Source of the DNA: Candidatus Pacearchaeota archaeon
Lineage (GTDB): Archaea; Nanobdellota; Nanobdellia; Pacearchaeales; GW2011-AR1
Direction of reading: 5' to 3'
Assembly (NCBI GenBank): GCA_014728565.1
Contig: WJLK01000035.1
Coordinates: forward strand, 1-32,896
DNA: 32,896 bases
Shown piece after piece: positions 13,792 through 22,700 of this stretch. A program made the position numbers and the translations under genes. Numbering within the stretch: the first letter of the stretch is position 1; every line of letters starts with the position of its first letter. The notes under the pieces were generated by a model, which searched no databases, had not been told where the DNA came from, and saw nothing but the letters and a program-made list of their open reading frames with translations.

Positions 13792-14172
13792 ATGGGATAT
13801 GGAAGAAAAACAACTGGAGGAAAATATCATAAATTCAGAAAAAAGAAAAAACACTCTCTTCCAGGAGAAGAAAGAAAAGTAAAACTCAAAGAAAGAAAAT
13901 CAAAAGTAATCAGAACAAGAGGTAAAAATCTTAAAACAGCGTTGCTATCAGACGAGTTTGCAAATGTCACTGACCCTAAAACTAAAAAAACCAAAAAAGT
14001 TAAAATAACCAATGTACTGGAAACACCTTCTAATCGTTTCTTAGCTAGACAAAATATTCTTGTAAAATCAGCTATAATAGAAACAGAACTTGGAAAAGCT
14101 AAAATAACCAACAGACCTTCTCAGGAAGGCATGGTCCAAGCTCTGTTAATTAAAGAGGAAAAAGAAAAATAA
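13792..14172 (+). CDS. rps8e: 30S ribosomal protein eS8
   Basis: This 126-residue basic protein begins GYGRKTTGGKYHKFRKKKK and contains NVLETPSNRFLARQNILVKSAII and GKAKITNRPSQEGMVQALLI, the conserved core of archaeal S8e. It binds 16S rRNA in the small subunit. The length is typical of archaeal eS8 (about 125-130). It stands alone, divergent from LSm copy 2, with a strong TATA-like box about 25 nt upstream. Confidence 0.97.
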   Translation: MGYGRKTTGGKYHKFRKKKKHSLPGEERKVKLKERKSKVIRTRGKNLKTALLSDEFANVTDPKTKKTKKVKITNVLETPSNRFLARQNILVKSAIIETELGKAKITNRPSQEGMVQALLIKEEKEK

Positions 14173-14243
14173 ATCCCTATCTCACATATATTTAAAAACC
14201 CTGTTTTTCATGTTTAAATTAATAAATTTAATACAAATCAAAA

Positions 14244-14375
14244 ATGTCTTATGATTTCAATGACTCAGGTTATGGTTGTGGAAATGGAGGATATTGCAAT
14301 CAAGCAAATAATTATATGAATAATGAAACTGACCAAAATCCTCAGCAAGCTCTTTACGATAATGGTTCTTTTTAG
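14244..14375 (+). CDS. small Gly/Asn/Cys-containing protein, 43 aa
   Basis: A 43-residue frame between eS8 and the convergent gene at 14391. It reads MSYDFNDSGYGCGNGGYCNQ and then an N/Q-rich half ending LYDNGSF. A TTTAAATT box at about 14213-14220 lies 24-30 nt upstream, so it could be a separate leaderless gene. The two cysteines spaced C-x5-C and the Gly/Tyr/Asn content suggest a disordered or metal-binding peptide. There is no family I recognise. The promoter position and clean ATG support it; its short length is the main doubt. Confidence 0.5.
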   Translation: MSYDFNDSGYGCGNGGYCNQANNYMNNETDQNPQQALYDNGSF

Positions 14376-14390
14376 AATTGTTCATAATTT

Positions 14391-15461
14391 CTAAAAAAAT
14401 CTTTTTTCCTCAAATACTCTTTCATACAAACTCCTGACTATGCCTGATTTTGGAGCTGGATGACTTGAATTAGTTTTATAAAGCCTGTAAGCATAATCTA
14501 AACCTAATCCCATCCAGGCAGTAAACAAAAAAACAGGTAGAACAAAATCTCCCTGTTTTGCAGAATATTGCAAATACTCCAAAAGAGGCATTGTAGTACA
14601 GAGAGGTATCAGTGCTTCAGAAGCATGAAATACTGCCTGTTCATAACTTCCAAGATTTCTTCTAATAGCAGAATCACTTCCAAAAAGAAAAGTACCTGCT
14701 TTTCTAGGAATACTTCTCCACTTAAAAACTAATTTTTCTAAGTCTTTTCTTCCAAATTCTCTTAATGAAAATACTCTATAATTCCTATGTTCTGGTAAAA
14801 GTCTTCTCCTATTTCTAGTTATGTCTGAATAATCTCCAAAATTATCTTTTCCAAATAATCCTACGAATCTATCATACATTTCAGAACCTGTCTGAATAAC
14901 TTCTCTAAGAATATCTCTCTCATCTGTTTTTTCTCTTGCAGTCATGTACCTATTCACCCATCCACAAAGTTCTTCTCTGGACATGATATGCGAACAAAAA
15001 GGTTTTATAGAAATAGCAGGAAAAACATAAGGTTGCTCTATCTTTATGGCTGTTTCAGAATCATCATCAAAAACAGTATCACAGAAGGGACTTATAATTC
15101 CATAAAAATCCCCTTTATTTTCTACAAATTCAACAACACTCCTATCAATAGTTTTCATAGACAAATCAAAAGGATTAATCTCAAGATAGTAGAGAGGTGT
15201 TATTCTCCCAATCTCAGGATCACTATCTGATATCAGAACAGACATTTCAATATCAGAAATGCCTGAAGCAAGAGATAAACCATAATTATTTCTCACAACA
15301 TCATAATAATATCTTGTAGTATATCTTCGTAATCCAACTAGATAAACCCAAAAATTATCCTTACTTCTATCCCTGAACAAATCATCAAAATCAAAATTCC
15401 CTCTAAAAAAACTCGGAGTTCTAGGTTCATCAGTTCCTAATAATATTGGCATAAAACTCAA
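14391..15461 (-). CDS. hypothetical protein, 356 aa
   Basis: I do not recognise this protein. It is a long, well-formed frame with 32 arginines and 15 lysines. It seems soluble over the first 285 residues, with a mix of helices and strands (FWVYLVGLRRYTTRYYYD, PLYYLEINPFDLSM). One or two hydrophobic stretches near the C-terminus (about 295-330, including FVLPVFLFTAWMGLGLDY) could anchor it to the membrane. No catalytic motif stands out. ILREVIQTGSEMYDRF and ITRNRRRLLPEHRNY suggest a helical middle part. The gene lies 46 nt downstream of the Clp-N gene stop and may be cotranscribed with it. The same arginine bias in both products would fit a shared history. Confidence 0.65.
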   Translation of the reverse strand: MSFMPILLGTDEPRTPSFFRGNFDFDDLFRDRSKDNFWVYLVGLRRYTTRYYYDVVRNNYGLSLASGISDIEMSVLISDSDPEIGRITPLYYLEINPFDLSMKTIDRSVVEFVENKGDFYGIISPFCDTVFDDDSETAIKIEQPYVFPAISIKPFCSHIMSREELCGWVNRYMTAREKTDERDILREVIQTGSEMYDRFVGLFGKDNFGDYSDITRNRRRLLPEHRNYRVFSLREFGRKDLEKLVFKWRSIPRKAGTFLFGSDSAIRRNLGSYEQAVFHASEALIPLCTTMPLLEYLQYSAKQGDFVLPVFLFTAWMGLGLDYAYRLYKTNSSHPAPKSGIVRSLYERVFEEKRFF

Positions 15462-15507
15462 AACTAGAAAACTTTATATGAATTGTTGTTTTCAAGAAAA
15501 TTCATTT

Positions 15508-15963
15508 CTAAGCAGCAGAATGAATTCCAAAACCAAGAAGATTTCTAGAACTGTCTACTAATTGCTGACCACTAATTCCAAGCATATCAAATATCTCTCT
15601 AACATCAGAATCTTCTGACCTTCCAATTCCAATAATCAGATGTTCTGGTCCTCTGTATCCATGTTGCATTTCCTCACCACTCTTCTTTGCAAGATTCACT
15701 ATATTGACTGCAGAATGTGTATAAGGCATATCATATCTATGAGCAATCCTATCTCTAACTGCACCCTCTATTTCAGGAAAAACACCAAGTACCTTACAAG
15801 GAGTGATTCCCTCATCTCTAAGAAGTATTCCTGATAAATCTGTCCTTAACAAACCCATGAGAATACATCCTGGTGTAACTTCTTCATAACCTAGAAAACG
15901 AGCAGTTTCAGCTGCTTCATCTAATACCCTAAACCAGTTTTGGTTATAACTCACATAACTCAT
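15508..15963 (-). CDS. stand-alone Clp N-terminal (double Clp R) domain protein
   Basis: This 151-residue protein is made of two Clp R repeats, at about residues 9-70 and 82-145. Repeat 1 has FRVLDEAAETARFLGYEEVTPGCILMGLLR; repeat 2 has IVNLAKKSGEEMQHGYRGPEHLIIGI. Both match the RVLELAxxEARxxGxxxVGTEHLLLGLL pattern of ClpA/ClpC N-domains. No AAA+ module follows; the frame simply ends. In bacteria this domain docks adaptors or substrates (ClpS, MecB, McsB) on ClpA/ClpC. Most archaea lack ClpC, so the protein may bind phosphoarginine-type or N-degron-type ligands on its own, or feed another unfoldase. That role is inference. A GTATTTATATT box about 25 nt upstream supports the start. It may share a transcript with the gene at 14391. 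Confidence 0.85.
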   Translation of the reverse strand: MSYVSYNQNWFRVLDEAAETARFLGYEEVTPGCILMGLLRTDLSGILLRDEGITPCKVLGVFPEIEGAVRDRIAHRYDMPYTHSAVNIVNLAKKSGEEMQHGYRGPEHLIIGIGRSEDSDVREIFDMLGISGQQLVDSSRNLLGFGIHSAA

Positions 15964-16020
15964 ATAAAATTAACTAAAAAATAATATAAATACCTTTTCA
16001 TGTTCTAAAGACTCTAAAAA

Positions 16021-16030
16021 AATTTATAAA
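16021..16030 (+). promoter_or_regulatory. TATA-like box for the candidate RNA
   Basis: AATTTATAAA, preceded by an A-rich BRE-like stretch, is centred 25 nt before 16050. Position 16050 is the first base of the long closing helix of the structured element, so the predicted transcript would begin exactly at the helix. Confidence 0.55.
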
Positions 16031-16049
16031 TCAGGTATAATAGTCTTTT

Positions 16050-16152
16050 AAGAGGCAGATGAAAAGGTGAATTAGCTGTTATGTTCTGAATCTTTTTCTT
16101 CATTACACATCAGCATATTCCAAGGATTTGCCATCCTTGTCTGCCTCTTTTA
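16050..16152 (+). ncRNA. candidate structured RNA, three-way junction, about 100 nt
   Basis: The sequence folds into three helices. P1 is 10 perfect pairs, AAGAGGCAGA (16050-16059) with TCTGCCTCTT (16140-16149). P2 pairs GCTG (16075-78) with CAGC (16111-114), then after a TT bulge ATGT (16081-84) with ACAT (16107-110), then TGAA (16087-90) with TTCA (16099-102). P3 is 7 perfect pairs, CAAGGAT (16121-127) with ATCCTTG (16133-139), with loop TTGCC, directly stacked on P1. Upstream is a TATA-like box 25 nt away; downstream are T's (TTTTA) that could terminate. There is no coding frame. It does not match tRNA, 5S rRNA, SRP RNA or RNase P RNA as I know them, and lacks proper C/D boxes. A leader of the TFB mRNA is an alternative. 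Confidence 0.6.
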
Positions 16153-16253
16153 CACAAAAATTCAGACTAACCGAAACATTTAAAAACTTTCTTACATTAA
16201 GTTTATAAACCTTGCTATAAATTAAATATAATTTTAATTAATCTTATTTTAAA

Positions 16254-17192
16254 ATGGCTAATATTAAAAGATGTCCTGAATGCGGAAGTGTTAATCTCAC
16301 CTGGGATGAACAACGAGGAGAGGTTTTCTGCAATGACTGTGGAACAGTTGTTGAAGAAAAAATGGTAGATACCAGCCAGGAACTCCAAGGAAGTTTTGAA
16401 TCAGGTGATAAAAAAGGAAGGGGAGGAGCACCTTTATCAATGCAAAAATTTGACAAAGGACTTACTACAAATGTAGGAGAAATCTCAGACATATACAAAT
16501 TAGATGCAGGTTCTACTAGGAAATTTCTAAGATTAAAAAAATGGCAGGAGAGAGTTTCAACCTCTATCGAGAGAAACCTAAGACTAGCCATGACTGAATT
16601 AAGACGTGTAGCTAGTTTCTTAAATCTCCCAGAAGTTGTAAAAGACGAAGCTTCAAGAATCTACCAGTTTGTTTTACAAAGAGGTCTTGTTAGAGGAAGA
16701 TCAATGGAATCAGTTATTGCAGCCTGTATTTATGCAGCATGCAGGTCCTATGACATACCTCGAACACTAGATGAAATATCTGCAGCTTCTGATGTAGAGA
16801 GAAAAGAGATAGGAAGAACCTATAGATTTATAATCAGAAAATTAGGAATTAAAGTAACTCCCTCCTCTCCTAAGGATTACATTCATAGATTTGCCTCTGT
16901 TCTTAAGCTGTCTCCAAAAACTCAGAATGAATCACTAAAAATACTGAAAAAAGCAGAAGGTTCTGAATTAACCTCTGGAAGAGGACCTGCAGGAATTGCA
17001 GCTGCTGGACTTTATGTAGCAGCCTTACTAAATAACGAGAAAAAAACCCAGAGAGAGGTTGCAGATGTTGCAGGAATAACAGAAGTAACAATAAGAAATC
17101 GTTACAAGGAACTTCTCGACAAGCTTGATTTAGAGGAAAAACTAAGAATCAAGGAAGCAGAAGCAAAAGCAAAGAAAAAGAAAGAGAAATAA
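16254..17192 (+). CDS. tfb: transcription initiation factor TFB (TFIIB homologue)
   Basis: This 312-residue protein recruits RNA polymerase to the TBP-TATA complex. An N-terminal zinc ribbon has C7/C10 and C26/C29 (RCPECGS, FCNDCGTVV), followed by the B-reader/linker region. Two cyclin-like repeats sit at about residues 110-195 and 205-300; the first contains VIAACIYAACRSYDIPRTLDEI and the second GIAAAGLYVAALL followed by VAGITEVTIRNRYKEL, the helix-turn-helix that reads the BRE. A lysine-rich tail ends it. The length matches archaeal TFBs (about 300-320). Several TATA-like stretches lie upstream (16200-16232). Its stop abuts the stop of the convergent gene at 17193. Confidence 0.98.
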   Translation: MANIKRCPECGSVNLTWDEQRGEVFCNDCGTVVEEKMVDTSQELQGSFESGDKKGRGGAPLSMQKFDKGLTTNVGEISDIYKLDAGSTRKFLRLKKWQERVSTSIERNLRLAMTELRRVASFLNLPEVVKDEASRIYQFVLQRGLVRGRSMESVIAACIYAACRSYDIPRTLDEISAASDVERKEIGRTYRFIIRKLGIKVTPSSPKDYIHRFASVLKLSPKTQNESLKILKKAEGSELTSGRGPAGIAAAGLYVAALLNNEKKTQREVADVAGITEVTIRNRYKELLDKLDLEEKLRIKEAEAKAKKKKEK

Positions 17193-17489
17193 TCACAAAA
17201 TTCTATAGATTTTTATTCCAAAAATTATCAGAGAGTAGACTATTCCTGTATAAATTAAACTCAGAACAACATTAAGCCCTATAGCAAGTGATTTAGGTGG
17301 CAGCCGAGTATCATCTCTTACTCTTAAAACAGAATCATAAAAATTAGTTACTTCATGAACAACCCTCCACTCTGTTTTAAAATCACTGGTATGTTCAATA
17401 ACAGAAAATCTAATAAAAACAGGAAGAAACCCCATTATAATGAAAATTAGAATAAAACCTGATATCTTTCCTAGTAGTTCACCTCTCAT
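17193..17489 (-). CDS. small membrane protein, 98 aa, two TM segments
   Basis: The family is not recognised. There are two hydrophobic segments, at about residues 9-31 and 71-93. Between them is a 40-residue loop (FKTEWRVVHEVTNFYDSVLRVRDDTRLPPK) with balanced charge. Both ends are short and basic, so by charge the loop is probably outside the cell. The stop codon directly abuts the TFB stop. A TATA-like AATTTAAATACAC at 17509-17520 lies about 26 nt upstream of the ATG, next to a repeated motif AAATTTATCATAGT (17516-17529) that overlaps this box. Confidence 0.6.
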   Translation of the reverse strand: MRGELLGKISGFILIFIIMGFLPVFIRFSVIEHTSDFKTEWRVVHEVTNFYDSVLRVRDDTRLPPKSLAIGLNVVLSLIYTGIVYSLIIFGIKIYRIL

Positions 17490-17866
17490 CTAATAAAATA
17501 GTTTTAAGTGTATTTAAATTTATCATAGTGTGCTCCCTACAGACATATGTCCTACCCTTTTTACACATTTCATTAACTCAAATTTTTCATTAATTATTAA
17601 TCTGCAGATATTTTTAGCTCTACAGAAGGATATCTTATGAGATCTTTATCATTAATAGAGAATAAATAAATTTAGGTTAGACTTGTCTTCCTAAATTGTG
17701 ATACAGGAACTTATTTTCTCTCCCCTAGTGACATATGTCCCTTGCTTATATAATAAATTTATCATAGTTAGGTTTTTATATTGAAAAAACCCTAAGTTGA
17801 TAAGGAATACTCTTAACTCTTGAAAAAGCCTTGAGAGTTGATAAGAGAGACTTTCCTTCTATCTAT
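17490..17866. other. 377-nt gene-free stretch with repeats
   Basis: No plausible frame is present. It holds two copies of the palindrome GACATATGTC (17542-17551 and 17730-17739) and two of AAATTTATCATAGT (17516-17529 and 17755-17768). There is also a perfect hairpin at 17669-17697. A degenerate tandem pair, TTGAAAAA-CC-...-GTTGATAAG, lies at about 17780-17850, ending just before tRNA-Leu. Part of this may be the tRNA promoter; the rest may be an unrecognised RNA or the remains of an element. Confidence 0.5.
17669..17697. other. perfect hairpin, AATTTAGG/CCTAAATT
   Basis: The 8-bp stem (17669-17676 with 17690-17697) encloses a nested AGA-CTTG-TCT hairpin. There is no T tract right after it on either strand, so it is not a classical terminator. 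It may be part of a small RNA. Confidence 0.4.
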
Positions 17867-17950
17867 GCGGGGGTGCCGGAGTGGTCAAACGGGCTGCGTT
17901 TAGGCCGCAGTGGCTAAGTGCCTACAGGGGTTCGAATCCTCTCTCCCGCA
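17867..17950 (+). tRNA. tRNA-Leu (anticodon TAG)
   Basis: Acceptor GCGGGGG pairs with CTCCCGC, with one G-U pair. The anticodon stem is CTGCG/CGCAG around loop TTTAGGC (anticodon TAG, reading CTA). A long variable arm (TGGC...GCCTA) marks it as a type II tRNA. The T arm has GGTTCGAAT and the discriminator is A. It is 84 nt with no intron and no encoded CCA. Confidence 0.97.
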
Positions 17951-17964
17951 TAAAATCCTAAAAA

Positions 17965-19740
17965 CTATTTTCTCTTCATCCGAGTCTTAAAATCAGAAAA
18001 ACTCTTTGTAAAAGTTTCCTTCAAATCCTTGTAGAATTCAACAAAAACAACATGCCACTTGCTTCTTAATTTTTTATCTTTTCTAACATCTTTTACAATA
18101 AAAGCAATAAACAAAACAACTACCAATAATACTATTACTCCTACTGACCATAAAATTGTTTTGAGACTCAAATTCAGCCTGAATCTTCCAGATTCCTCTT
18201 TTACAGAAGTTTCATTAGAAGGTATCTCTGTCTTATTAGAAACTTCAGATTCATTACTTGTTGTCTCAGGAATTTTATCATGAACAAAAGTAATTGTAAG
18301 ATTTGCCCTGCTACTCTCTGTATCAATATTATTTAATTTAACATTAATATCATAATAACCATCTCCAAGAACATCAAAACTCTTATTCTCTCCATCTAAT
18401 AAAACAGCCTGCTGAGGATCAGAAGAGACATTGATTGTAACAGCATTGCTTATTAAAGAAACAACTCCTACATAATGATTAGTATTATTAATTGTAACTC
18501 TCACTCTTTTTCTTAATCCAAGTAACCTATTATAACCTGCTCTGAACTGAGTCTCAGGAACATAATAAGTAAGAGTCCAGTAACCAGTAAAATTAAAAGT
18601 AGGATTGTCTCCTCCAGAACTACTGTCATCATCATTGGTGTCATTATTGTCATTATCATCAGAAACATTAGTATCATTACCAAAAACAGAGAACAGGCTA
18701 AAATGAGTTATATTTGCCCAGACATAATTACTTCCTGTAACAACATCCTGATTTTCCTCTAACTGCCATGAAGAAGAACTATCATTATAATAATATATCT
18801 TTAATCTTGACTCATTGCTTATACCTGCAGAACTAAGCTCTGAACCTGAATAGGAAATATTAATAAAACACCATTCCAGATTTCCAGAGGTATTAGAATC
18901 TGTGGTTATGTTAATTGTTTTCAATTCCTCTAAATCACTATGAGAAGAGGGAATTGAACCTTCTTCTAATAAAGTCAGAGTAGAAGAAACATTATTAACT
19001 AGAAATAAAGTTAAACTAGTATCAACAACATCAAAACTAACCAGAGTAGAAATATTAGCAGTAATATTAGTTGTATTGACTATATTAACATTAATTTTAA
19101 TAGAACTAGAATTGGTATTTCCAGAACTGTCATTAACACTTATATTCAAAAAATAACGTCTAGGAGATAATACTGTATTATTTTTTATAAATCCAGAGCT
19201 GTTTATTGTAAAATTACCATTATCATCAATAAAGTAAGAACTTATATTAACATTATCACTAGCATCTATATCATAATTAAACTCCTGAGAACAATTGATA
19301 TTTTGATTTTCAATAGAAAAATCAAAATAAGGAGATGTTGTATCCTGCACAGTTACATTTATCAGAGAAAAATTAATATCTCCATCAGTATCATTAACAC
19401 TTATATTCAAAGAATAAATCCCCAAATCAAGAATAGTGTTATTTTTTATAAATCCAGAGTTATTTATCGTAAAATTGCCATTATCATCAATAAAATAAGA
19501 ATCAATAGGTGAGCCACTTGGAGTAGCATTAACATCATAACCCAAAGCCTCTCCATACTCAACAACCTGATTAACAGGCACTGGATCAAAATAAGGAGGA
19601 GGAGTCATAGCAAAGGCACTAATAGCTCCTGTAATATCTCTGAAATCACCATGAACATTAGATATTACAAATCCAAAAGCTAAAAAACCTACAACTAATA
19701 AAAAAGCTACTAAAATACCAGGACCTCTTTTCTCTATCAT
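17965..19740 (-). CDS. cadherin-like surface glycoprotein, 591 aa
   Basis: This cell-surface protein has an N-terminal hydrophobic segment (about 8-28) and a C-terminal membrane helix (about 529-552) with a basic tail. The outer part holds two cadherin-type repeats of 87 residues (from about residue 47), each with YFIDDNGNFTIN-(N/S)-SGFIKNNT. Then comes a long Thr/Ser/Asn-rich region with many N-x-S/T sequons, an acidic low-complexity linker (NDTNVSDDNDNNDTNDDDSS) and a further beta domain. FDITGAI-like text (DITGAISAF) follows the N-terminal hydrophobic segment, similar to the TGxVI box of the 9870-12105 products. Such proteins usually mediate surface adhesion. The two repeats are also alike at the DNA level, so the duplication is fairly recent. 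The gene follows tRNA-Leu convergently. Confidence 0.8.
   Translation of the reverse strand: MIEKRGPGILVAFLLVVGFLAFGFVISNVHGDFRDITGAISAFAMTPPPYFDPVPVNQVVEYGEALGYDVNATPSGSPIDSYFIDDNGNFTINNSGFIKNNTILDLGIYSLNISVNDTDGDINFSLINVTVQDTTSPYFDFSIENQNINCSQEFNYDIDASDNVNISSYFIDDNGNFTINSSGFIKNNTVLSPRRYFLNISVNDSSGNTNSSSIKINVNIVNTTNITANISTLVSFDVVDTSLTLFLVNNVSSTLTLLEEGSIPSSHSDLEELKTINITTDSNTSGNLEWCFINISYSGSELSSAGISNESRLKIYYYNDSSSSWQLEENQDVVTGSNYVWANITHFSLFSVFGNDTNVSDDNDNNDTNDDDSSSGGDNPTFNFTGYWTLTYYVPETQFRAGYNRLLGLRKRVRVTINNTNHYVGVVSLISNAVTINVSSDPQQAVLLDGENKSFDVLGDGYYDINVKLNNIDTESSRANLTITFVHDKIPETTSNESEVSNKTEIPSNETSVKEESGRFRLNLSLKTILWSVGVIVLLVVVLFIAFIVKDVRKDKKLRSKWHVVFVEFYKDLKETFTKSFSDFKTRMKRK
19130..19501 (-). 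repeat. internal duplication in the cadherin-like gene
   Basis: Two stretches, about 19130-19240 and 19391-19501, repeat with a 261-nt (87-codon) period and keep high identity, e.g. the shared segments TCATTAACACTTATATTC and TTTTTTATAAATCCAGAG. They encode the two cadherin-like repeats. Confidence 0.85.
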
Positions 19741-19778
19741 CTCTAAAAAATTTAATAATTATTTATTTAAATACTTTG

Positions 19779-22700
19779 CTAAACCTTAAGCTCCTTAAGT
19801 TTATTTAATACCTCCTCACTTAATTTTTTTGAATCTCTATTTTTTTTATCCCATCTCCAGTACTGATTTCCATAATGAATATAAATCCAGTCAGAATATT
19901 CCATCAACCCTACTAGCTCTCTCACACCATTTGCATAATCAAGTTTTTTATTAACAAAACTAGAATCCTTAGAAATCCAGTTACCATTTGAATACCTATA
20001 CATTATTGATATATGACCTCCATATTCATATCTCTTTATCTCAATATTAATATCCTGCTTTAACATACTGTCACTAAAAACAGCTGTCTCAGATTCAGAA
20101 TTCTGACTGATAAATTTCCCAGATTCAGAATCAAAAAACTTCCCATCTAACTCAGGAAGAAAATTCCTAAAATCACTAAAAACATAAACATGGCTGTTTC
20201 TTATCTCACCAACATCACTATCAAGCAACCAATCCTCTCTCTTAATCAAATAATCTATCTCTTCAGAATCAGCTTCTCTGGTTATATAATAATCAGTAGC
20301 TGTGTTTCCTCTGTAAATAACAAATTTTGTTCCTAAAAACCCTCTCTTCTTAACAACATAATAACCAACTTTTGTCCCTTCTTCAATATCCTCGTAAGTT
20401 ATTTCATCAACAATAACATCCTCTTCAGAACTTTCAGAGGAATCTTCAATATCATCATACAAAACCTCATCAACTATGACTTTTTCATTAGAACTAACAT
20501 AAGATTTAGTATTCAAACTAAGTGTATTATTAGGGTTCCTTCCATAAAGACCTAGAGAAATTTTAGCATACAAATTAGCAAGAATATACTGTCCTCTTGC
20601 TTTATCAACATTAGTAGTTCCATATTTTATTAAATCCTTCAGCCTAGTTACAATAGGCGTTATCTTAGACTCAATTGTTGCTCTGTTATCTTCAGAGTCT
20701 ATTAGAAGTTCCTGAATCATTCTCTCTGCTTCATCTGCAACTGCCCTGCTCTGTGCCTGGGGCCAAATTTCAACAACACTTCCTCCTCCCTGAACAATCT
20801 TTTGCTCAACTTGCTTGTTTACAACAACATCCTTAACACTATTTAGATCCAGCCAGCATTTTATAGTAGGGTCATCACAATAACCAACTTCTTTCCATCT
20901 TTCAAAACTAGACCCTGTCCCATCATAATCTCCACTGCTGTTAATCTGTTTTCCAGGATTCTCAGTTGAACAAACCCTGACAATTCCCTTATTATACAGT
21001 GCTGGTTGCATTGTTTCTTCAATTCCTGCCTGAAGATTAGGATTTATTAAACTATGATAAGAGGGTGTTCCAGCAACACAATCTTCAGAAGTTGTTATCT
21101 GAGTGTTTGTCTGTTCCTCAACATATCTATCACTCATACTATTCAAAAAATAACTAGTACTTACTCTTCCAAATCCACACTCCTCTCTCCCATTAACACT
21201 TATGCATAATTGTTTGAAACCAGAAGGTCCGGTAAAATCAACTGCTTCATCTGCCTGACTGCCTCTTGGAACATAACCTCTAGCCACTACTCTTGAGCCT
21301 GTTGAGTGAATATAACCCATGTCAGGAAGATTTTTCAGATAAACTACATAAGAAGCTCCCATGTCTTTCCCAGAATAGATGTGATAATAAACTTTATAAT
21401 GAGATGTTGGAGGAACACTTGCTGTTGTTAACTGATTTTCATAAAACCATGCATGAAACTGAACAGGACTATCTGGTTCAATCCACGCATCAAAAGCAAA
21501 CAAAGAAGAAGGAAAACTAGATGAAACAAAGCTCTTACATACATCAACTCCTATCTGGTCTGTAGAACGAGACTGAAAAGCTCTCATAGAGTTAACAGCA
21601 TATTCATTCTGAAAATAATTTATAGCACCTTGAGTATTATCCCAAGCTGTCTGAACAGTAGCATACTCACCACCACCCCTTGTTCCCTGCCCATACATTC
21701 CTGAAAAAGTCTGAGGAATAACTGTCTTTAAGAGAGGGCCTGCCTGTTTCCAGAAAAACTCACAAAGATAAATACTTCTTATTTCATCACAGATACCAAC
21801 ACTCCTCCCAGTCTCTATGCTCTCTCTAAGACAATCAACTGTTGAATTCATTATACTTATATAACCATCTATTCCTGCATGAACTCCTGTAAGGCAGATT
21901 GGAACAGCAATACCCTCTTTATAATTAGGAAGACACAAAACAAGGCTTCCAATAATTCCTGACTGTATAACATTATCAACTCTGTAATCTCCCCCTAAAT
22001 CACACCTGGATGGAGGACAGATAACAGGATCACAAACATTAAACATAAGCATACAATCTTCAGGAGCCATGAAATCAGTGCATCTTCCTTCCTCCCCTCC
22101 TGTTGTAATACCTGTTTCAAAACTCTTGCCTCCAACTGTGACTCTCTCCTTACCATACTGCTTTGCAGCATCAGCAATTGCTCTCTGTGCCTTCATAACT
22201 ATCTCTCTTGATTCTGACTCACTTAATCCTGGAAAATCAACCACAGAATTAACAGCATTATAATACCTGCATATATCATCAGCACTTTTCTGGAATTCAA
22301 TCAAACCATTAGGACCTGAATTGCATATATAAAAATTAACAACTCTTCCAGATTCATCATAAGGTTTTCCAAAACCACTCAAAACATAATTCATTCTAAC
22401 ATACCAACCCTTTCTTGTATCAAAAGGTATCTCTGCAGGAAGTCCTTTGTAAGGGGCTCTTTCAAAATACTTGACCTTTAGTTTATCAGGATTACGCATA
22501 GGATTATCATAAGTATCCTCGCTGGCTTCTCTTATTTTTTTCATTCCAGCCATGCTCATGTAATCCCTGACTTCCTCAATAGCTTTTTTATCTTTAACTT
22601 CAGTTCCATCAACAAAAAAGATCTTACCACTAGGATCAGGTGTGTACTCATCTTGACCATCAGAAACAGGCTTAACCTGAACAAGAACCTCTTTTCCTGC

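Noticed and set aside
16059..16089. Tiny frames (MKR, MF) inside the candidate RNA, with a GGTGA ribosome-site look-alike
   Set aside because: Too short to call; the base pairing explains the sequence better.
16050..16149. The candidate RNA as a C/D box guide RNA, 5S rRNA or hammerhead ribozyme
   Set aside because: Only fragments of C and D boxes occur, the 5S loop sequences are missing, and the hammerhead core (CUGAUGA...GAAA) is absent.
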